From assembly GCA_011319805.1 (NCBI GenBank), contig SJRY01000062.1, positions 310,001-374,000 on the forward strand: a stretch of 64,000 nucleotides of DNA, read 5' to 3'. Each line of letters begins with the position of its first letter. Position 1 is the first letter of the stretch. Under the pieces are notes generated by a model that did not search any database, had not been told where the DNA came from, and saw nothing but the letters and a program-made list of their open reading frames with translations. Below, in pieces: positions 11,801 through 24,086 of the stretch. The position numbers were made by a program, and so were the translations under genes. This stretch comes from Macrocybe gigantea (taxonomy: Eukaryota > Basidiomycota > Agaricomycetes > Agaricales > Callistosporiaceae).

Positions 11801-13717
11801 GGCTGTATGGTACATGGGTGCAGGCCACGGAAATGGCAATCCATATGGCATTGTCGTCGCTACCGTACGTCGTCTTTTCTCGCAATATCGTATTGGCATT
11901 CGCTTATCCGCCTGGTGTTGAACAGACTGCTTTCGTTGCACCGTTCTTACTCGCGAGAATCGCGGCGCCGCCTCACCACGTCATGTTGTGGACTATGGGA
12001 GGGGTCACCATTGTGTTTGGTCTGTCAAGGGCATTCAGTGTTGGATATGTTTCTCGTATGAAGTCTGACGTCTTTTTTGCGCTTTAGTCGTCGGATACAG
12101 TTGGATTGACACCCATCTTCCTCTGGTCGCCAACGCAGGTATTGGGGTCGAACTTGGTTGGCGAAGAGCGTAAGTGTCTTGTGCATCACCAATGTGATTG
12201 GTTAACTCGTGTATCTTCCAGGTTGCTTGTGATCATCGGTTTCACCGCTGGGGTGTGTTTGACATGATGCTTCATTTTTCTCTAATCCAATCCTCGGACT
12301 GCTCAGGCTATTGTTATGTTGTTCCCCAGCCCTACGTCATCGCGTACGCTGGTCCGGAAAACTCTTGCTGCAACAATCGGAGAGCTCGGCCATATTCTCT
12401 CAACGGAGCTAGAAGCGCTGCTTGCGGAGGAGATGCGGGCTAAGAGGGGCGATTATGAAAACGTCGCGTTTGTGGGCGAGAGTGGTGCCGAGAAGCCGTC
12501 CGCGAAGGAGCGGCGTGTGAAGAGGATTGCAGAAAAGATGTTGGTCGTCGCTGTGAGTGGTGGCCCAGCGTTCATTGCCCGTGTTTTGCTTTTGGGTAGA
12601 AAGTTGCTGAACTCTGCACCGCGCGGGGTAGGCGAGACTCCAAGGCCTCGCCCCGTCCCTCACTACGGCAAGGTTTGAACCACAGGTGTCGTGCGTTCTC
12701 CGATTTATGTAGTACAATTCAGAGCCTTACTTTTCCTACAGCGGAATATGGCCGCACGCCAAATACGAGAAACTCTACGCTACACAGTAAACAATATTCT
12801 GTTTCAATGTCACCAGCAGACCGATTCACTTTTGCAGGATCAACTTCTTGTCTTCCCTTTATTTGTTCACGGGCGCTTTTGCACGACTGGGACCCAAGTG
12901 GTGCAGCGTTCTTGTTCTTCGAGTGAGTTTGTTCCCTTATACTGAACTCTATTTAGAATCACTCATTGATGTGAATTATATCGTAGACGCCTTATCTAAA
13001 CCCCAATTTAGTGAGAAATTCATTCTACGTCGCAAAATAAAGAAGAAATCAACGTCTTCTACTTTTCCTTGTAGCTTTCAGACCTATTTTCAAACATCTC
13101 AATCCTTTCATACGCATTGTCCGGAGGCCTCCCTCTTCCGTCTTCGTTACCCAAGCTCCGAGACCGCGTCGTGTATCACGAGAACATCGCTGGTCGAACT
13201 CGGCGTCTACAAACTCGCCAGTCTGGTACAGAGTCGCGGCTGTCAGATCTGGAACCAGAAACTAGCTTGCACGATTTCCGAGACATTTCCACCGGAAGGA
13301 TAGATGGTCCAACGATTGGGTTTGAGGAGCTCTCCCTGGATATCCTATTGGTAGGTTGCCGTGTTCAAGGAGGCTGATGTATTTCTGAAGTGCTATTGCA
13401 CGTTTTGCAGGATGAGCAGTTGCCTACGCACTCGACAGGTATGTCGCATGCCCAAATCAGTTTTCGATCTTCATTCAACTCTCGTCGCCTAGCTCTCTTG
13501 GCCCTCGCGAATATCATAAACGTGCGTGCTTTGACCCTCTGGTCTGATGAGTCCTCAATGTGGGGGGCCTTTTCTATAGTTAGTGGACGAGATCGCCGTG
13601 CTTGTAAAGGAACTCTGCGGAGAAACGTCGTTCCGTGGTTTCCAGGAACTTCAAAGAGACTTTATGGGAATGGAAGAAAAGGCAGTAGGTGGAGGCTTGC
13701 TGCCGGAGCTTCGTTAG
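8846..13717 (+). CDS. Aromatic-acid-exporter-like membrane protein (ArAE_2 N-terminal, FUSC-like and DUF2421 regions)
   Basis: A large intron-rich gene for a polytopic membrane protein of the fungal 'putative ER transporter / aromatic acid exporter 2' type. The N-terminus (MPEDGLKSPTVQEPEQ, then WKTWARCCVALCATMILL) leads into a first cluster of membrane helices. After a cytosolic helical stretch (10048-10847) a second cluster includes GMAVWYMGAGHGNGNPYG (about 11790), typical of FUSC-like exporters. The C-terminal domain is confirmed by LGPKWCSVLVLR, RTPYLNPNL, LPLPSSLPKLRDRVVYHE and LVDEIAVLVKELCGE, ending at TAG 13715-13717. At least a dozen short introns are present. Two sites near 12645 and 12742 need added bases (C, then probably two G) to stay in frame, matching the homopolymer errors seen elsewhere. 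Substrate unknown; relatives export hydroxylated aromatic acids or are simply annotated as transporters. Confidence 0.85.
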
Positions 13718-14419
13718 CATACCATTTGCATCGATACCCCGATAGACTTTTTGCGATGTACGGATCTAGACCTAGATTAGAATAATGTAACGTTCAAATG
13801 CATCACCAGTATCGGTCCTCTGGATGTCGATCGTTTGCAATGGTAGGAAATGAGAACGAACAACGAATCGGCGCAGCTCTCACGGAGATCCCTTTACGGA
13901 GTTGTCTCCAGACATGCTTTCCCTTACATCTTCCCTTACAAGACGTGCTCAGGAAAAAGCAACTAGTAACTGAATGTCGCAAGCAGTGTCTCTCCCCGAT
14001 CGCGAGCAATTACCGAGGAGCGGGAATGGACCAGCGTGACACACTTGAGATGAGGTGGATGATCGAGCAGGTGTAGCTGGCTTCGACTGCCAATGGTAGC
14101 ACATGGTTCTCATGTAGAGTAGTCTTTGGGAGGAAAGGCCTCTATGTTTTTGCCAGCGCTTGATGATGACGATGAGAAGATCCGATGAAAGACGCGACAA
14201 GGCGCATGTTGCAACACTTTGACCATTTTCATAAAGAGCGGGCAGTTGCGCAGGGGTAACTTCTCAAAGAACATTGGAAAAGATGTAGGTAGTAAATGGG
14301 GTACTTCGATCGGAAGGGAAGCCTCCGACCCAAACTCGCTCAATGTGGACCTTCCTCAAATCGAAAACGTCCGTGAAATACCAAGCTACGTTTGTGTTCG
14401 AGTAGAAGGGAAAGCATAT
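13718..14419. other. Convergent intergenic region
   Basis: This lies between the 3' ends of the exporter-like gene and the desaturase. Small open frames occur on both strands without recognisable content. Probably untranslated ends. Confidence 0.45.
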
Positions 14420-15815
14420 TCACATTTTGGTGTCAATAATGTGTCGCGTCGAGTTCGTATGCAAAGTTTGAGTGAAAAGAGGGTTATCACCGCTGAAGTA
14501 GTTCGAGTACTCTGCAGGACATTAGTCAAGTGACTGTATCAGAGGGGGCTGCTTACGGTTGGCCTCTTTGTACTCGACGACATTGTCGCTCAGCCATACA
14601 TGAAATCCATGCAAATTACCCATAGGGACCCGCGGCAGAAGGTCTGTGACTAAATTGGTGAACTGGATACCAGATGAGCAAATGTGTGTATCTTACGATG
14701 CAACAGATGGTAATTGTCGCTATGGGGCTGTAAAAACCCCTGGATAATGTTACAACATGGGCTGGAGCGCGTAAAGGCAAGAACTGAGGTGGGCGGCAAG
14801 CCAGAATGGTCGATGATTTCTCGAAGGATGTAAACCGCATACATAATCGTGCAGCGGGAGAAATGCCACAGGAAGAGGAACCGCCAACCGAAAGGAGCCA
14901 CAAATTCCTGTGGTTCGAACAGTCCGGTCAGCAATCCCGCTACTGTCCACCAAGTTAGAAGAAAGCCGGATTCGGACGGGAGAGCTCCAAGGGCATGCAG
15001 AGTCCATACTACAGGATCGGGGAGATCAAAAAGGAATAGTCCAAGCATGGTCTTGTGGTCAAAGCGCTTAAGCTATAGATTTTACAATCAGAAATGCTCC
15101 ATTGGGACCTGTCAGAGACATACTCGGTAGTGTCTCAAACTGGATTTATTTCCAAGACCATGATCGGGATCGTTTTCTGTGCCGAGGTAGTGATGGTGAC
15201 TTGTATGGGTTTTACGAAATGCTCGAACCGAGGACATAAGTGCGGGCGCGAGGAACAGGTTTCCAAACACGACATCTAAGGCCTAGAACGTACATAAGTC
15301 ATTAAAGAGGAAATGGAAAGGGCGCATTATTTCTCATGATTACCTTTTGACCGAAGAGATTGTAATGGCTGCAGTCGTGCAGGAGGTTCGAAATGCCGCG
15401 CTGAGAGTAGGCCATGAGAAGGGTCGAAATGAAGAAGGCGCCGGGATTCGTGGACCGTATATACAACTGCCATGCAACGATGGCGACTGTCCAGTCCGTC
15501 AGAGTTTGGCTGCGTGGTACGAGAATTAGAGGGCGCCGATATTGAATCGAGGGGAATAGCAACGTACATGATGGACAGCTTGGCGCGCGGTTTTTCGTAC
15601 TTTTCGAGGACGTCTTTTGGGATGCGAGCACGAAACTCGCGCAGCTGCTCATAAACAGTAGCTTGAGCAACCTTTTCTACCGGCGCAGCAGTGTCGCAGG
15701 CAGTATGCGACGAAAAGCTAGTGGACGTAGCACCCATGAATCGGATGTTTGAGCAGGGGACGTGGGGGCGCGATTTGGCTTGCACTGTATTGCGCATCTG
15801 GCCTTTTGAATGCAT
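14420..15815 (-). CDS. Fatty-acid desaturase-family membrane protein
   Basis: A minus-strand multi-exon gene for a di-iron membrane desaturase/hydroxylase of the fatty-acid desaturase superfamily. Histidine box 1 is HDCSH (in SNLLHDCSHYNLFGQK, about 15360). Box 2 is HTSHH (in RKTHTSHHHYLGTENDPDH, about 15180). Box 3 lies in QPHSDNYHLLH (about 14710), immediately before an intron. After it comes LLPRVPMGNLHGFHVWLSD and, after a last intron, YSNYFSGDNPLFTQTL, ending at 14420. Hydrophobic stretches between the boxes fit membrane spans. The exact splice after box 3 decides whether its second histidine pair is complete; my best splice gives HLLH followed by LTDLLPR, so this junction should be checked. 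The start at 15815 is the first plausible ATG; MGATSTSF further in is an alternative. Substrate (acyl, sphingolipid or other) cannot be told from sequence. Confidence 0.8.
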
Positions 15816-17446
15816 GCTTAAATATTCACGTAACCCCAGAGTCGTAGTGAGTGATGTGTGAAAGTGCACACCTTCATCTACATGATCCGCTACCAAACTC
15901 GAGATGTTACGTGAACCAGGGAAGAACGCGAAGGCGAAGTGGAATGGTCCAGGTGGAACTCGATCTGAAGGCGAATATAGAAGAGCCGAAAGGACCGAGT
16001 TACTCCTTAGTTGTCCAAAACAGTAGAAGGACGTTGCCAAATGTACAATGACGGACACGGACCATAAGCGTTGATTCGGAAAGCAAAGAGGATTCGGATC
16101 GCGATGACAGTAGAACAACAATTCAACTTGCCAGTGACCAATCAAGGCTTCCCGAAACCAAGGAGCGGCAAGTCAATTTGAGTTCAGTCATCGTACGTTG
16201 TTTACGACCTGACAAGCGAGAAGCGGTAGCCTTCAAGCGTCGACGAGGTTTAAGTCCCTGACCAATGGAAGTGCCCTCGGATGTCCGCAGATACAAGTTG
16301 ACACCGGTTGTTCCTTACGAGGCGTCATATTACATATGATGAGGCAGCGAGGGGGGATCTTGCTTGGCAGGAATTCAGAGGCAATGAACGGAACTCGGTG
16401 AGTAGGGTGTACGCAGCGCATTCAAAATTTCGTTCATGAAGGTAGGTGATGCATAAGGAGATCGGATTGCATTTTCAGGATGCACGCACATAGAAAAATG
16501 TATATCTTAGATTTTTGAAGCAATGCAAATAAAAGACGACGAAAAGATCCACTTGAAGATCTGTCCAGGCCCCGAAGCCACATACAGGTTACCTATGATA
16601 TGGTCCTCGACGAGCGTGTCTGGTGGCATACGAGATCACAGCGAAGAATGATGATGATCGGTGGTAAACGTTGGCAGGGTGCGGCAAGACGGTCTTTTCC
16701 AAAGCGTTGATGGGTGATAAGGGCGATCAACGAGCAAAATTGGCTCGCTTGTGAATCAGTATGTATATGAGATTGAGTGCTGCATGGTCTTGTCGATTTG
16801 CGGAAGTTAGGGATATTCAGCGTGAAGCAAGCTCGCCGACAAGAAAGCCATGGGATGAGTCAGATGATGTCGGGCGCTTACTCAGCGCTTGCATTGCGGG
16901 TCACTCCCTAGGAAATCCATCGGCGGTATTCATCGACCAGAACGCGGGCCTCAGCAACGCGTTGCGCGAGGTCCGTGGGCATTCGTTGCTGGCTAAAATC
17001 AGAGGGGCAGCACTGCCTGGTATGATGTGGGGAACAATGTGAGAGAGGATGTCACGCTGTCACAACGGGGCCGAAGTTGGAGCGGAGTCGCAATTTGTCG
17101 CTCATCGTTGGTTGCCCCCCAACCACCAGCACTGTCTGCGACTACTCGTCCTGCTACTCGTCTAGCTCGTCTATTCGACCTCGTAACAGGCTTTGCATCG
17201 CATACTCGACTGTAGGACAACAGCTCGCGCGCTCGTCCCGTCTTTTTCCTTCTTTTTGTCATCCTTCTACCCATCTTTAAATTTTCGTCACTCTGCAAAA
17301 AAGGTTCTGAAGACCATTCAGAACACTCGGGAACTGTACTCGAATCATTTAATCCACTATCTGGGACGTTTTATACTGCATTTTCGAACCTATCACCCCC
17401 TTGGGCTCCGTTGACGCGCATCTCATTTTATTCGACATAATCCAAC
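15816..17446. other. Long divergent promoter region upstream of RPB1 and the desaturase
   Basis: About 1.6 kb without a supported gene. It must carry the promoters of both divergent genes. Pyrimidine-rich sequence (about 17210-17280) precedes the RPB1 start by roughly 170 bases. Open frames inside (for example near 16761-17042) show no family resemblance. Confidence 0.45.
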
Positions 17447-20400
17447 ATGCTTGGTCACCAATTTGCCTACTCGGCGGCACCAGTCCGCAAAGTGAAGGAA
17501 GTTCAGTTTGGTATCCTCTCCCCAGAGGAAATCGTACGTGGCTCCCTGTTGCAGTCCACCTGCTCCTCTTACCGTGATTTGGGTCACAGAAAGCGTACTC
17601 GGTCGCCAAAATCGAACACCCGGAGGTTATGGACGAGACAACGCACAAGCCAAAGCTCGGCGGCTTGATGGATCCTCGAATGGGCACGATTGACCGGAAC
17701 TTCAAATGCCAGACCTGTGGTGAAGGAATGTCGGAGTGTCCTGGTCATTTCGGTCATATAGAGTTGGCGAGGCCGGTCTTTCACCCAGGTGAGTGACACC
17801 ATACCTTGTCTTTTGTCTGACGTTGACTTTGCTATGCTAAGGCTTTATTGTGAAAGTAAAGAAAATTCTGGAGAGTATATGTGTAAACTGTGGGAAGTTG
17901 AAAGCCGACATCGTGAGTCGCTTTTGTTTCCTCTACTCGTTTCGCACCCCCACCATCCAATTTTCTGGGGGCTCTCTCCATTAACATGGAGAACCCCAAA
18001 CCCGCACCACGTTTCGTTCCCTTGAGAATCATGGGCGTTCTTCCTACCCGTGGTGGGGAGTCATATAGCGCGTGTCTTCGGTCGCTTGATCGCCGTGCTG
18101 ACTCCATTGCATCCACCCGAGGTGTGGTTGGACACGCGGTCGCGTGGTGAAATGGGGGGCTGAACGAGGAGTGTGAAAAGTTTTTGGCGAGTTTGCCTCG
18201 CCGAGGTTGGATTAGCCAGACCGTGGCCTGCTGTGACGCAGCGGTTGTCCTGTGTCTTTTGGCGCGAAGCTTGATCGCTCGATTGCTTCCCCCCCGGCTT
18301 TCATGTCTTCCGTGTGTAAAAACGGATTGTTGTGGGGGTCATGTTGCGTAGACAAATACTGACCATCGATCTCGCCTCTATGTCGTTACAACACTGGTCG
18401 CCATATTCGTTTTTGCTTTGCCTACTTCGCCGTGATGTAAGTTGGACCCCAATTTCGCGGACAAAATTCGCCACATCCGTGACCCGAAATCCCGAATGGC
18501 TGTAGTCTGGTCTCACTGCAAATCCAAGACGGTGTGTGAGCCTGATGACCCCAAGGATGAGAATGCGGACCCGGATACCGAGGAGGTCAAGAAAGGTCAT
18601 GGTGGTTGTGGTCATGTTCAACCACAAATTCGGAAGGAAGGCATGAAGCTTTTCCTCCAGTACAAGAAGGCGAAAGACGACGATGAGGTGAAATAGCCTT
18701 TCTGTTGCCACGTCCACTGCTGACCAGTTTCAACAGGAAATCAAGTCCTTGCAACCAGACAAGCGACTGATTACGCCCTACGAAGTCTACACCGTCTTCA
18801 AAAAGATGTCAGATTCTGATCTGCACCTTTTGGGCCTATCGGACGAATATGCGAGACCGGAGTGGATGATCCTCACCGTTTTACCAGTACCGCCGCCACC
18901 TGTCCGACCGAGCATCGCTGTCGATGGCGGTGCTATGAGGAGCGAAGATGATTTGACTTACAAGCTCGGCGACATAATTAAGGCTTCTGCGAATGTCCGC
19001 AGATGCGAGCAAGAAGGTGCTCCGGCCCATGTCATATCCGAGTTTGAACAGCTGCTTCAGGTGCTGCTCGTGTTATTTGTTGGATTTCTCAGTTCATGCT
19101 AAGGCTACGGTATAGTTTCACGTCGCGACCTACATGGACAATGATATCGCGGGGATTCCACAGGCCTTGCAGAAGTCCGGGCGCCCTGTCAAAGCCATTA
19201 GAGCCCGCCTAAAGGGAAAAGAAGGTCGTCTCCGAGGCAATTTGATGGGTAAACGTGTCGACTTTTCTGCCAGAACAGTGATTACGGGAGATCCGAATCT
19301 GGAATTGGACGAAGTCGGAGTTCCGAAGAGCATCGCCATGAATCTTACATATCCGGAAAGAGGTATGAGATCTCAGATTCTGCAAACTATTCCAATTTTA
19401 AACGGCTTTCCGTACAGTCACGCCATACAATATCGCGTATCTGCAGGAACTCGTCAGAAATGGGCCGACTGCATATCCTGGTGCTCGATATGTTGTCCGT
19501 GATACCGGCGAGCGGATCGACTTGCGCTACAACAAGAGGGCAGATGCTTTTCTTCAATACGGCTGGATCGTTGAAAGGCACTTGAAAGATGGAGAGTAAG
19601 TAATCAACTGTCCTTGGCAATAGTCCCAGTCTCTAACCTATTCTAGTTATGTCTTGTTTAATCGCCAACCGAGTTTGCACAAAATGAGTATGATGGCTCA
19701 TCGCGTCAAGCTCATGCCTTATTCGAGTATGTTTCTCCACTATTGCATTGCCACCATATGCTCATTTGCTACACAGCGTTTCGATTGAATCTTTCTGTGT
19801 AAGTCGAGCATGTAGACGCCGCAGCCTTGGACAGGCGCGTTGAACTATGTTTTGCGTAGTACACCCCCTTATAACGCCGATTTCGATGGTGACGAGATGA
19901 ACATGCAGTAAGCATTCGCCTCCTCCTTCCTCTTCAGTGTGCGTACTGAAGCTACTATCTTCTCAGTGTGCCACAGAGCGAAGAAACTCGAGCCGAACTT
20001 AGCCAGATTGCTTGGGTACCGCGGCAGGTTCGTGTCGGCGGTTGATCGGCGACGGCGTCCATTTATTAAGCCATGTTTTGTCCAGATCATCTCTCCGCAA
20101 GCCAATAAGCCAGTCATGGGAATTGTACAGGATACGCTGTGCGGCATCCGCAAATTTACGCTGCGGGATACATTTTTGGACTGGAATCATGTTCAAAACA
20201 TCCTACTCTGGGTACCAGACTGGGATGGTACTGTGCCCACCCCCGCAATCATTAAACCGAAGCCGCTGTGGACAGGCAAACAAATCCTCAGTCTTGCTAT
20301 TCCCCGCGGCATCAACATTCATCGTTCCCCAGATCCTCGCTCATCAATACCCGTCTTCGATGACGGTATGTTGATTGAGAACGGGGAGATCATATTTGGC

Positions 20401-23400
20401 ATCGTGGAGAAAAAGACCGTCGGCGCTTCGCAAGGTGGTTTGGTGCATGTCGTATTCCGAGAGAAAGGCCCAGAGGCTACAAAGCAGCTTTTCACTGGCC
20501 TTCAAATGATTGTCAACTTTTGGCTATTTCATAACGGCTTCAGCATCGGCATTGGCGATACCATTGCCGACACCAGGACGATGGACTACATAACGCGGAC
20601 GATCCAGGAAAGGAAGCAAAAAGTCGCAGAGATCATCGATGATGCTTATCACGACCGCCTGAAGGCTTCCCCTGGCATGACGATCCGCGAATCGTTCGAG
20701 AGTCTGGTAGAGCGCCAACTCAACCTTGCCCGTGATCAATCTGGACAATACGCGCAAAAGAACCTGAAAGAAGACAATAACGTGAAACAGATGGTCGTCG
20801 CTGGTTCGAAAGGTTCCTTTATCAACATCTCGCAGATGTCTGTCTGCGTCGGACAGCAGAGTGTAGAGGGGCGTCGAATTCCATTCGGGTTCCGACATCG
20901 TACTCTTCCCCACTTTACGAAGGACGACTTCAGTCCCGAGTCTCGCGGATTCGTTGAGAATTCGTACCTTCGTGGCTTGACACCCCAGGAATTCTTCTTC
21001 CACGCTATGGCGGGTCGTGAAGGTTTGATCGATACGGCTGTCAAGACGGCCGAGACAGGTTACATCCAACGTCGGCTCGTCAAAGCGCTTGAGGACGTCA
21101 TGGTGTGCTATGATGGTACTGTCCGTAATTCATTGGGCGACCTGATTCAGTTCATCTACGGAGAGGATGGAATGGACGGCGCTTTCATCGAGAAGCAAAA
21201 CATCGAGACGTTTGGTCTCAATGACAAGGAATTTGAACACAATTATCGTGTCGATGTCACCGATCCAGCGGGTGGTTTCCTTCCTGGTGTTCTACAAGTC
21301 GGCATCGATGATAGCTCTTGGAGTTGCAGGTGAAACTGGACGAAGAGTACGCACGTCTACGGGAAGACCGTCGACTGCTCCGCGAATTCATATTCCCACG
21401 TGCACCCGTGACTTCTCCTCACTACCTTCCTGTCAACTTGCAACGCATTGTCCAGAATGCGATTCAGATCTTCCATATCGACAGGCGGAAGCCTAGCGAT
21501 CTTGACCCCGCATACATAGTCGATGCCGTGGAAGAATTAGGGAAGCGCTTACTGTTGTGCGAGGTGACGACAAATTGAGCAAAGAAGCCCAGAGAACGCC
21601 ACGTTGACGTTCCGGATGCATCTCCGCGCTACTTTCGCTTCCAGGCGGGTCTTGGAGAAGTACCATCTCAGCCGGGAGGCTTTTGACTGGGTGCTTGGGG
21701 AAGTTGAATCGAAATTCAATCAATCCATCGTCCATCCGGAGAATGTGTGGCACTTGTCCGCCCAGTCTATTGGAGAGCCGGCCACGCAGATGACGCTCAA
21801 TACCTTCCACTATGCTGGCGTGTCCAGCAAGAATGTTACGCTCGGTGTTCCGCGTCTGAAGGAAATCATCAACGTGGCAACAAACATTAAAACGCCGTCG
21901 CTCACTGTATACCTTGAACCCGAAATATCGAAATCATCCACCCTCGCCAAGAATGTGCAACAGGAACTCGCATACACGTCACTTAGGACGGTCACGGCCA
22001 GCGTTGAGATCTGGTATGATCCTGATCCTAGTTCGACAATTATCGAGGAAGACTCCGTTTTTGTTGAATCTTTCTTCGCCATTCCTGACGAGGAAATCGA
22101 ATCAAAGTTGCACCTCCAATCACCGTGGCTTCTCCGTCTGGAACTCGACCGCGCTAAAATGATTGATCGCAAACTAACAATGCAATACGTTGCCAGCCGG
22201 ATAGCGGAGAGCTTCAAGACCGATCTGTTTGTCATCTGGAGTGAAGACAATGCCGAGAAGCTCATCATCCGTTGTCGTGTCCTGGGCGGTGCGGACAAAG
22301 AGGATGATGGTGTCGGCACTATCGAAGAGGATATCTTCCTGCGACAATTGGAGAACACAATGTTGAACTCTGTCAGCCTGCGCGGCGTCAAAGGTGTAAG
22401 CGAGTCTTCTTGATGGAGCAAGACAAGGTTGTCATTACTCCTGAAGGAAGCATCGAGTCTGGTCGCGAAAAGGAGTGGGTTCTGGAGACCGATGGTGTGA
22501 ATTTGAAGACAGTGATGTGCATCGATGGCATTGACTTCACGCGGACGTATTCGAACAGTTGCGTTGAAATCTTCGACGTTCTGGGCATCGAAGCCGCACG
22601 CAACTCTATCATGAAGGAGCTACGCAGCGTCATCGAGTTCGATGGTTCCTATGTCAATTATCGCCACCTCGCCTTGCTCTGTGACCTGATGACGCACCGC
22701 GGAACGTTGATGGCAATCACCCGCCATGGCATCAACCGTGCAGATACCGGTGCTCTAATGCGTTGCTCTTTCGAGGAAACGGTGGAAATTTGATGGAGGC
22801 CGCGTCAGTGGGTGAAAAGGACGACTGCCATGGCATTGCAGAAAACGTGATGTTCGGTCAAATGGCACCGATGGGCACAGGAGCATTTGATGTCGCGCTT
22901 GACATCGACATGTTGAAGGATGCTATCGTCGATCACAGTTGCCTGTGCAGTCGATGCTGGCGGCGCAGATTGATGGAGGGATGACCCCAGGACAAGTCGC
23001 AATGACCCCTACGATACGAACTCTCCGATGTGGCAAGAAGGCGTTTTCAAGGGCGACCAAGCCGCCTTCTCGCCACTTGCGGTGAACGGTGGCGAGGATG
23101 CTACGGGCTTCCAATACTCGATTTATGGCCCGGTCCAGGGATGTCGCCCGCGGGACCTGGATACAGTCCCAGCTCCCGAACGTGTACTCACCGACGTCTC
23201 CCAGTTTTGCACCTCAATCACCATTTGGCGGAGCGACGTCGCCATTCGGGACGTCACCTTATGCCACCTCTCCATTCTACGACCGCACACGCGGACCGAC
23301 ATCTCCAACGTATTCACCCACGTCACCGGCCCTCAACCTCACGTCTCCGGTTACTCTCCGACGAGCCCGAGATATTCACCAACATCACCCTCTTTCTCAC

Positions 23401-24086
23401 CTACGTCGCCGCGATATAGTCCTCAATCACCTTCATTCAGCCCAACCTCGCCTCGGTATTCGCCGACGAGCCCGTCGTTCAGCCCTACGTCGCCAAGATG
23501 TAAGCTGTCTTTCTCCTTCCGTTCCGAACAGTATACTGACGATTTGTTTAGATTCACCAAGCAAGTATCATTTTTTGTCTGCGTTTCATGATACTAATCA
23601 GATCATCGTCGTTTTTTTCTTCTCCGTATACAGCTTGTAAGTCATTATCTATCACTATTATGAATGACTGATGAACTTATCTCCTTCCAGCCCCCGTGCA
23701 GATGTCGCCTTCGTCACCCAAATATTCACCTACATCCCCTCTGGCGTCGCCTTCATCACCAAAATACTGTACGTCCTACCACTAACGTCATTCTTGAAAA
23801 GCTGACATTTGAAATCATCTAGCACCTACTTCGCCGACTTATTCACCAGCTGTGAGCGTTAGATTTACACATTGAATGAGACCTTACTGACCACGCCTTG
23901 TTCCTGCAGCACCTGCATATTGTAAGGCTCTCTGTAATTGATTCTCTTGATGGTTCGCTGACCAATTTTTCCTCAGCGCCGGCATCTCCTGCATACAGCC
24001 CCACGTCGCCCGCATGGTCGCCGTCGAGCCCCGCGCAAAACGGCACTCGTGGCCACACATACCAAACTTCACCATCCTGGGAATAA
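17447..24086 (+). CDS. RPB1: RNA polymerase II largest subunit Rpb1
   Basis: Catalytic subunit of RNA polymerase II. Exon 1 (17447-17533) begins [20 protein letters not shown]. Further exons are 17590-17788, 17842-17912, 18442-18687, 18737-19060, 19116-19362, 19418-19595, 19647-19726, 19777-19798, 19860-19907, 19967-20027 and a large one from 20086. Visible: the N-terminal zinc-site residues ([17 protein letters not shown]), the Mg-binding loop [11 protein letters not shown] (19872-19904), the bridge helix and trigger loop ([18 protein letters not shown], about 21007-21060), and the heptad-repeat tail with stop at 24084-24086. From about 21317 to 23350 the frame breaks ten times. Each break closes if one base is added to a short run, and the protein between breaks is highly conserved, so these look like sequencing errors, not decay. 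The 529-nt intron 17913-18441 is ten times the usual size here. Confidence 0.97.
23129..24083 (+). repeat. RPB1: Rpb1 C-terminal heptad repeats, split into micro-exons
   Basis: The consensus heptad is YSPTSPx with frequent YSPTSPR, FSPTSPR and YSPTSPS variants, roughly twenty or more units, preceded by a degenerate TSP/SPF-rich linker. The tail is phosphorylated on Ser2, Ser5 and Ser7 during transcription in eukaryotes. After the main exon ends (about 23501) the reading continues through exons of 9 nt (23552-23560), 3 nt (23634-23636), 78 nt (23691-23768), 29 nt (23823-23851), 12 nt (23910-23921) and the last exon from 23977. Joined, they read as heptads through [15 protein letters not shown] and end TSPSWE. 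The join at 23851 needs one extra T. Confidence 0.85.

Noticed and set aside
16761..17042. Open frame upstream of RPB1
   Set aside because: No conserved content. It lies in the promoter region.
17447..24086. RPB1 as a pseudogene because of its many frame breaks
   Set aside because: Every break is a one-base loss in a short run. There are no premature substitutions, and the protein and splice sites are conserved on both sides.
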